A stretch of 6,966 nucleotides of DNA from Desulfuromonadaceae bacterium UBA2294 (GTDB lineage Bacteria; Desulfobacterota; Desulfuromonadia; Desulfuromonadales; UBA2294), in NCBI GenBank assembly GCA_002345625.1, contig DDWE01000051.1:27885-34850 (forward strand), given 5' to 3'. This document shows positions 5,014 to 6,966 of the stretch, piece by piece. Positions within the stretch are counted from its first letter, which is position 1. Every line of letters begins with the position of its first letter. The notes beneath the pieces were generated by a model that was not told the origin of the DNA, made no database searches, and worked only from the letters and a program-made list of their open reading frames with translations. Position numbers and translations under genes: made by a program.

Positions 5014-6676
5014 TGCCGAAGCCCAAATACGCCTGCTGCCGCTTGGCGGCCTTGGCGAAATCGGCCTCAACCTGTTCGTCATCGAAGATCAGGGATCGCT
5101 GCTGCTGATCGACTGCGGGCTGATGTTCCCGGAAGCGCGCATGCTCGGGGTCGACCTCGTCCTGCCCGACACCAGCGTCCTGACCGAACGGACCGCTGAC
5201 ATCCGTGCCTTGCTCCTCACCCACGGTCATGAAGACCACATCGGCGCCATCCCGTTTCTGATCGAGCAACTCGGTTTCCCACCGATCTACGGCACCCCCC
5301 TGACCCTGGGGCTGCTCGCCGGCAAACTCACCGAACACGGTCTCGAACGTCGCGTCGACTGCCGGGAGGTCACCCTGCGTCAGCCCATCGATCTCAACCC
5401 GTTTCAGGTCGAATTCTTCCGCTGCGCCCACTCGGTTGCCGATGGTGCCGGCATCGCCATCGCCACCAGTGCCGGGCTGGTATTGCACACCGGAGATTTC
5501 AAACTCGACCCGACCCCCCTGGACGACCAGCCGACCGACACCGGATTTCTGGCGGCCTGCGGTGACGAAGGAGTGTTGTTGCTGCTCTCCGATTCAACCA
5601 ACGTCGAGCAGGAGGGGCGCACCCGCTCCGAGCGGGAAGTCGGCGACGCCTTCCGGCAGATTCTCCCCACCTGTCGCGGCCGGGTTTTGGTCTCCACCTT
5701 CTCGTCCAATATCCACCGCATCCAGCAGATCGTCGATGTCGCCATCAGCAGCAACCGCAAGCTGCTGATCAATGGCCGCAGTATGCTGACCAACGTCGCC
5801 ATTGCCCGCCAGCTTGGCCACTTGCGGATCCCCGACGACATCCTGATCAATGAGCGCGACTACGAACAGTTGCCGCGGCACCGGGTCATGGCGTTGACCA
5901 CCGGCAGCCAGGGGGAACCGATGAGCGCCCTGTCACGCATCGCCGCCGACGAGCACAAGCAGATCTTTCTCGAAACCGGCGACAGCGTCATCCTGTCGTC
6001 GAAATTCATCCCCGGCAACGAGAAGGCGATCAGCGCCATGATCAACAACCTCTACCGCCTCGGCGCCGAAGTCCACTACGAAAAGACCAGCGAAATTCAC
6101 GTCTCCGGCCATGCCTCACGTGACGAGCTGGCAGAGGTGCTTCACCTGACCCGGCCCCGCTTTTTCGTGCCGGTGCACGGCGAGTACCGCCATCTGGCCA
6201 AACACGCCCAGCTGGCGCGTGAAAATGGCGTCGAAAAAGAGAACGCCATTGTGCTTGAAAACGGTCAACCACTGCGACTCACAGCCACCAGTGCCGTCCG
6301 CGAAGCAGCGGTGGAGAGCGGCCGGATTTTCGTCGACGGCAAGGGGGTCGGCGACATTGGTTTTATGGAGCTCCGCGATCGGCATCACCTCGCCTCGCAC
6401 GGCGTTGTGATCGTCTTTCTGGTCCTCAACCAGACCAGCGGCGAAACCCTGTTCGGCCCCGAACTACTGACCCGTGGTTTCCTCAACGAAGAGGAACAGC
6501 GCGACTACATCACGGCCGCAGAGCAGGAAGTCGTCGCGATGTTGGCTGAACACGGCGTGGCGACCTTGACTGATCGCGAAGAGATGCGCGTTGAAGTGCG
6601 CAAAACCCTGCGCCGCTACTTTAACCGGACCATGAACCGCCGACCACTGATACTGCCGATTATCCATACCATGTGA
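4994..6676 (+). CDS. rnj: Ribonuclease J
   Basis: The product has 560 residues, close to the 555 typical of RNase J. These enzymes have 5'-3' exonuclease and endonuclease activity and process and degrade mRNA and rRNA precursors in the cytoplasm. The metallo-beta-lactamase core carries all expected zinc ligands: H77, H79, D81 and H82 in THGHEDH, then H146 (CAHSVAD), D168 (HTGDFK) and H395 (PVHGEYRH). The beta-CASP region is recognisable from the conserved NGRSM (260-264), TTGSQGEPMSALSRIA (302-317) and SGHAS (371-375, with H373). The C-terminal domain ends in a basic RKTLRRYFNRTMNRRP stretch. The core begins with RLLPLGGLGEIGLN, as usual in the family. The ATG at 4994 overlaps plsC by 20 bases and has an AGGA five bases upstream, so the two genes are probably translationally coupled. 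No clear intrinsic terminator follows. I cannot say whether it is closer to J1 or J2. Confidence 0.96.
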   Translation: MPLPSPDAEAQIRLLPLGGLGEIGLNLFVIEDQGSLLLIDCGLMFPEARMLGVDLVLPDTSVLTERTADIRALLLTHGHEDHIGAIPFLIEQLGFPPIYGTPLTLGLLAGKLTEHGLERRVDCREVTLRQPIDLNPFQVEFFRCAHSVADGAGIAIATSAGLVLHTGDFKLDPTPLDDQPTDTGFLAACGDEGVLLLLSDSTNVEQEGRTRSEREVGDAFRQILPTCRGRVLVSTFSSNIHRIQQIVDVAISSNRKLLINGRSMLTNVAIARQLGHLRIPDDILINERDYEQLPRHRVMALTTGSQGEPMSALSRIAADEHKQIFLETGDSVILSSKFIPGNEKAISAMINNLYRLGAEVHYEKTSEIHVSGHASRDELAEVLHLTRPRFFVPVHGEYRHLAKHAQLARENGVEKENAIVLENGQPLRLTATSAVREAAVESGRIFVDGKGVGDIGFMELRDRHHLASHGVVIVFLVLNQTSGETLFGPELLTRGFLNEEEQRDYITAAEQEVVAMLAEHGVATLTDREEMRVEVRKTLRRYFNRTMNRRPLILPIIHTM

Positions 6677-6681
6677 GGGTT

Positions 6682-6714
6682 GGTAGCGGACACCCGGATC
6701 TGCGTCCAGCGACC
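6682..6714 (+). other. Imperfect hairpin just after the RNase J stop
   Basis: GGTAGCGGAC (6682-6691) pairs with GTCCAGCGACC (6704-6714) through nine base pairs with one mismatch and one bulged A; the loop is about 12 bases. It begins six bases after the stop codon. No T run follows (the next bases are TAAAAGAG), so it is not a classical terminator. It could protect the 3' end or be part of a longer structured transcript. Confidence 0.4.
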
Positions 6715-6813
6715 TAAAAGAGAGGCGACGTATTAGGCCTCCTGTGTAGAGATTCCCTACCGAGGACAGATGATTACTGACCTGTAATTTCCACCGACAG
6801 GCACACCACAACC

Positions 6814-6845
6814 GACCGGAGGGCCCTAAGACATCGGGCCCGGTC
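6814..6845 (+). other. GC-rich hairpin in the right-hand intergenic region
   Basis: GGGCCC (6821-6826) pairs with GGGCCC (6836-6841) around a nine-base loop. The stem is extended by GACC (6814-6817) with GGTC (6842-6845) across a three-base bulge. No T run follows. Its function is unknown. Confidence 0.4.
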
Positions 6846-6888
6846 AGTTGCTGTGCTGCTGCTACGAAGCCAAGCCAACCGGCAAACG

Positions 6889-6966
6889 AAGTGTCCCCCG
6901 CCAGGGGAAGGCACTTTGCTTACTTTTTTGTGGCGCCTGCCAAAAAAGTAAGGCGTCTGGCGGGAC
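6889..6966. repeat. Nested palindromic intergenic element, cut by the window edge
   Basis: The core is a perfect 12-bp inverted repeat, CTTACTTTTTTG (6919-6930) and CAAAAAAGTAAG (6941-6952), around a ten-base loop that itself contains GGCGCC. Outside it, GTCCCCCGCCAG (6893-6904) is nearly complementary to CTGGCGGGAC (6957-6966), differing by two extra C. The left flank holds its own hairpin: AAGTG (6889-6893) with CACTT (6912-6916), and a run of C with GGGG (6904-6907). This layered symmetry is typical of dispersed intergenic repeats of the REP/BIME kind. The element probably continues beyond the window, so its right boundary is unknown. Confidence 0.6.

Larger units (their letters stand above)
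6677..6888. other. Intergenic region without a convincing gene
   Basis: About 210 bases between the RNase J stop and the palindromic element. I see no open frame with a ribosome binding site, no tRNA and no obvious promoter. It holds the two hairpins listed separately and a weaker one, GAGGC (6722-6726) with GCCTC (6737-6741). The gene to the right lies outside the window. Confidence 0.5.

Noticed and set aside
4273..5082. Minus-strand open frame (269 codons) over plsC
   Set aside because: It is the antisense shadow of plsC, whose catalytic motifs are all on the plus strand.
6464..6811. Minus-strand open frame reaching into the right intergenic region
   Set aside because: Most of it is antisense to RNase J, and the N-terminal part has no protein-like pattern.
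6677..6888. Riboswitch or known structured RNA
   Set aside because: The hairpins do not match any riboswitch or small-RNA consensus I can recognise.
6853..6951. Small GTG-started frame of 32 codons through the palindromic element
   Set aside because: It has no ribosome binding site, and its codons follow from the palindrome; repeats of this type often give false short peptides.
1..6966. Defence system, prophage, transposon or CRISPR array
   Set aside because: No transposase, integrase, nuclease-effector pair or spaced direct repeats. Every gene looks housekeeping or signalling related.

Overview
The window looks like ordinary chromosomal DNA from a GC-rich Gram-negative bacterium. The most likely source is a delta-proteobacterium of the Desulfuromonas/Geobacter/Pelobacter type. 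That placement is an inference from the gene mix: a HEAT-repeat protein paired with an HD-GYP phosphodiesterase, an outer-membrane-type lipoprotein, SSB, PlsC and an RNase J. No rRNA, marker gene or database search supports it. I see no phage, transposase, CRISPR array or tRNA.

Layout. (1) Positions 1-2191, plus strand: the 3' part of a HEAT-repeat protein gene, then one base later a complete HD-GYP signalling protein. A strong intrinsic terminator at 2215-2252 closes the unit. (2) Positions 2296-4158, minus strand: read in transcription order, ssb comes first, then a second HEAT-repeat gene 28 bases downstream, then an intrinsic terminator (2999-3028). A separate lipoprotein gene follows, convergent with the HD-GYP unit. 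(3) Positions 4159-4296: a short divergent control region with back-to-back sigma70-like promoters, one for ssb and one for plsC. (4) Positions 4297-6676, plus strand: plsC and an RNase J gene overlapping by 20 bases, so probably one transcript. (5) Positions 6677-6966: 290 bases with no convincing gene. They hold several inverted repeats and, at the right edge, a nested palindromic element that looks like a dispersed repeat and runs out of the window.

How the genes fit together. The HEAT/HD-GYP pair looks like a signalling module: a HEAT scaffold with a presumed cyclic-di-GMP phosphodiesterase. ssb is a housekeeping DNA-maintenance gene that may carry a HEAT gene of unknown role on its transcript. 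plsC (phosphatidic acid synthesis) and RNase J (5'-3' and endonucleolytic RNA decay) share an operon by position, with no obvious biochemical link.

I found no clear new multi-gene system. The points most worth a second look are the palindromic repeat at the right edge, the HD-GYP protein with a divergent signature motif, the possibly leaderless second HEAT gene, and the Tyr-rich lipoprotein.
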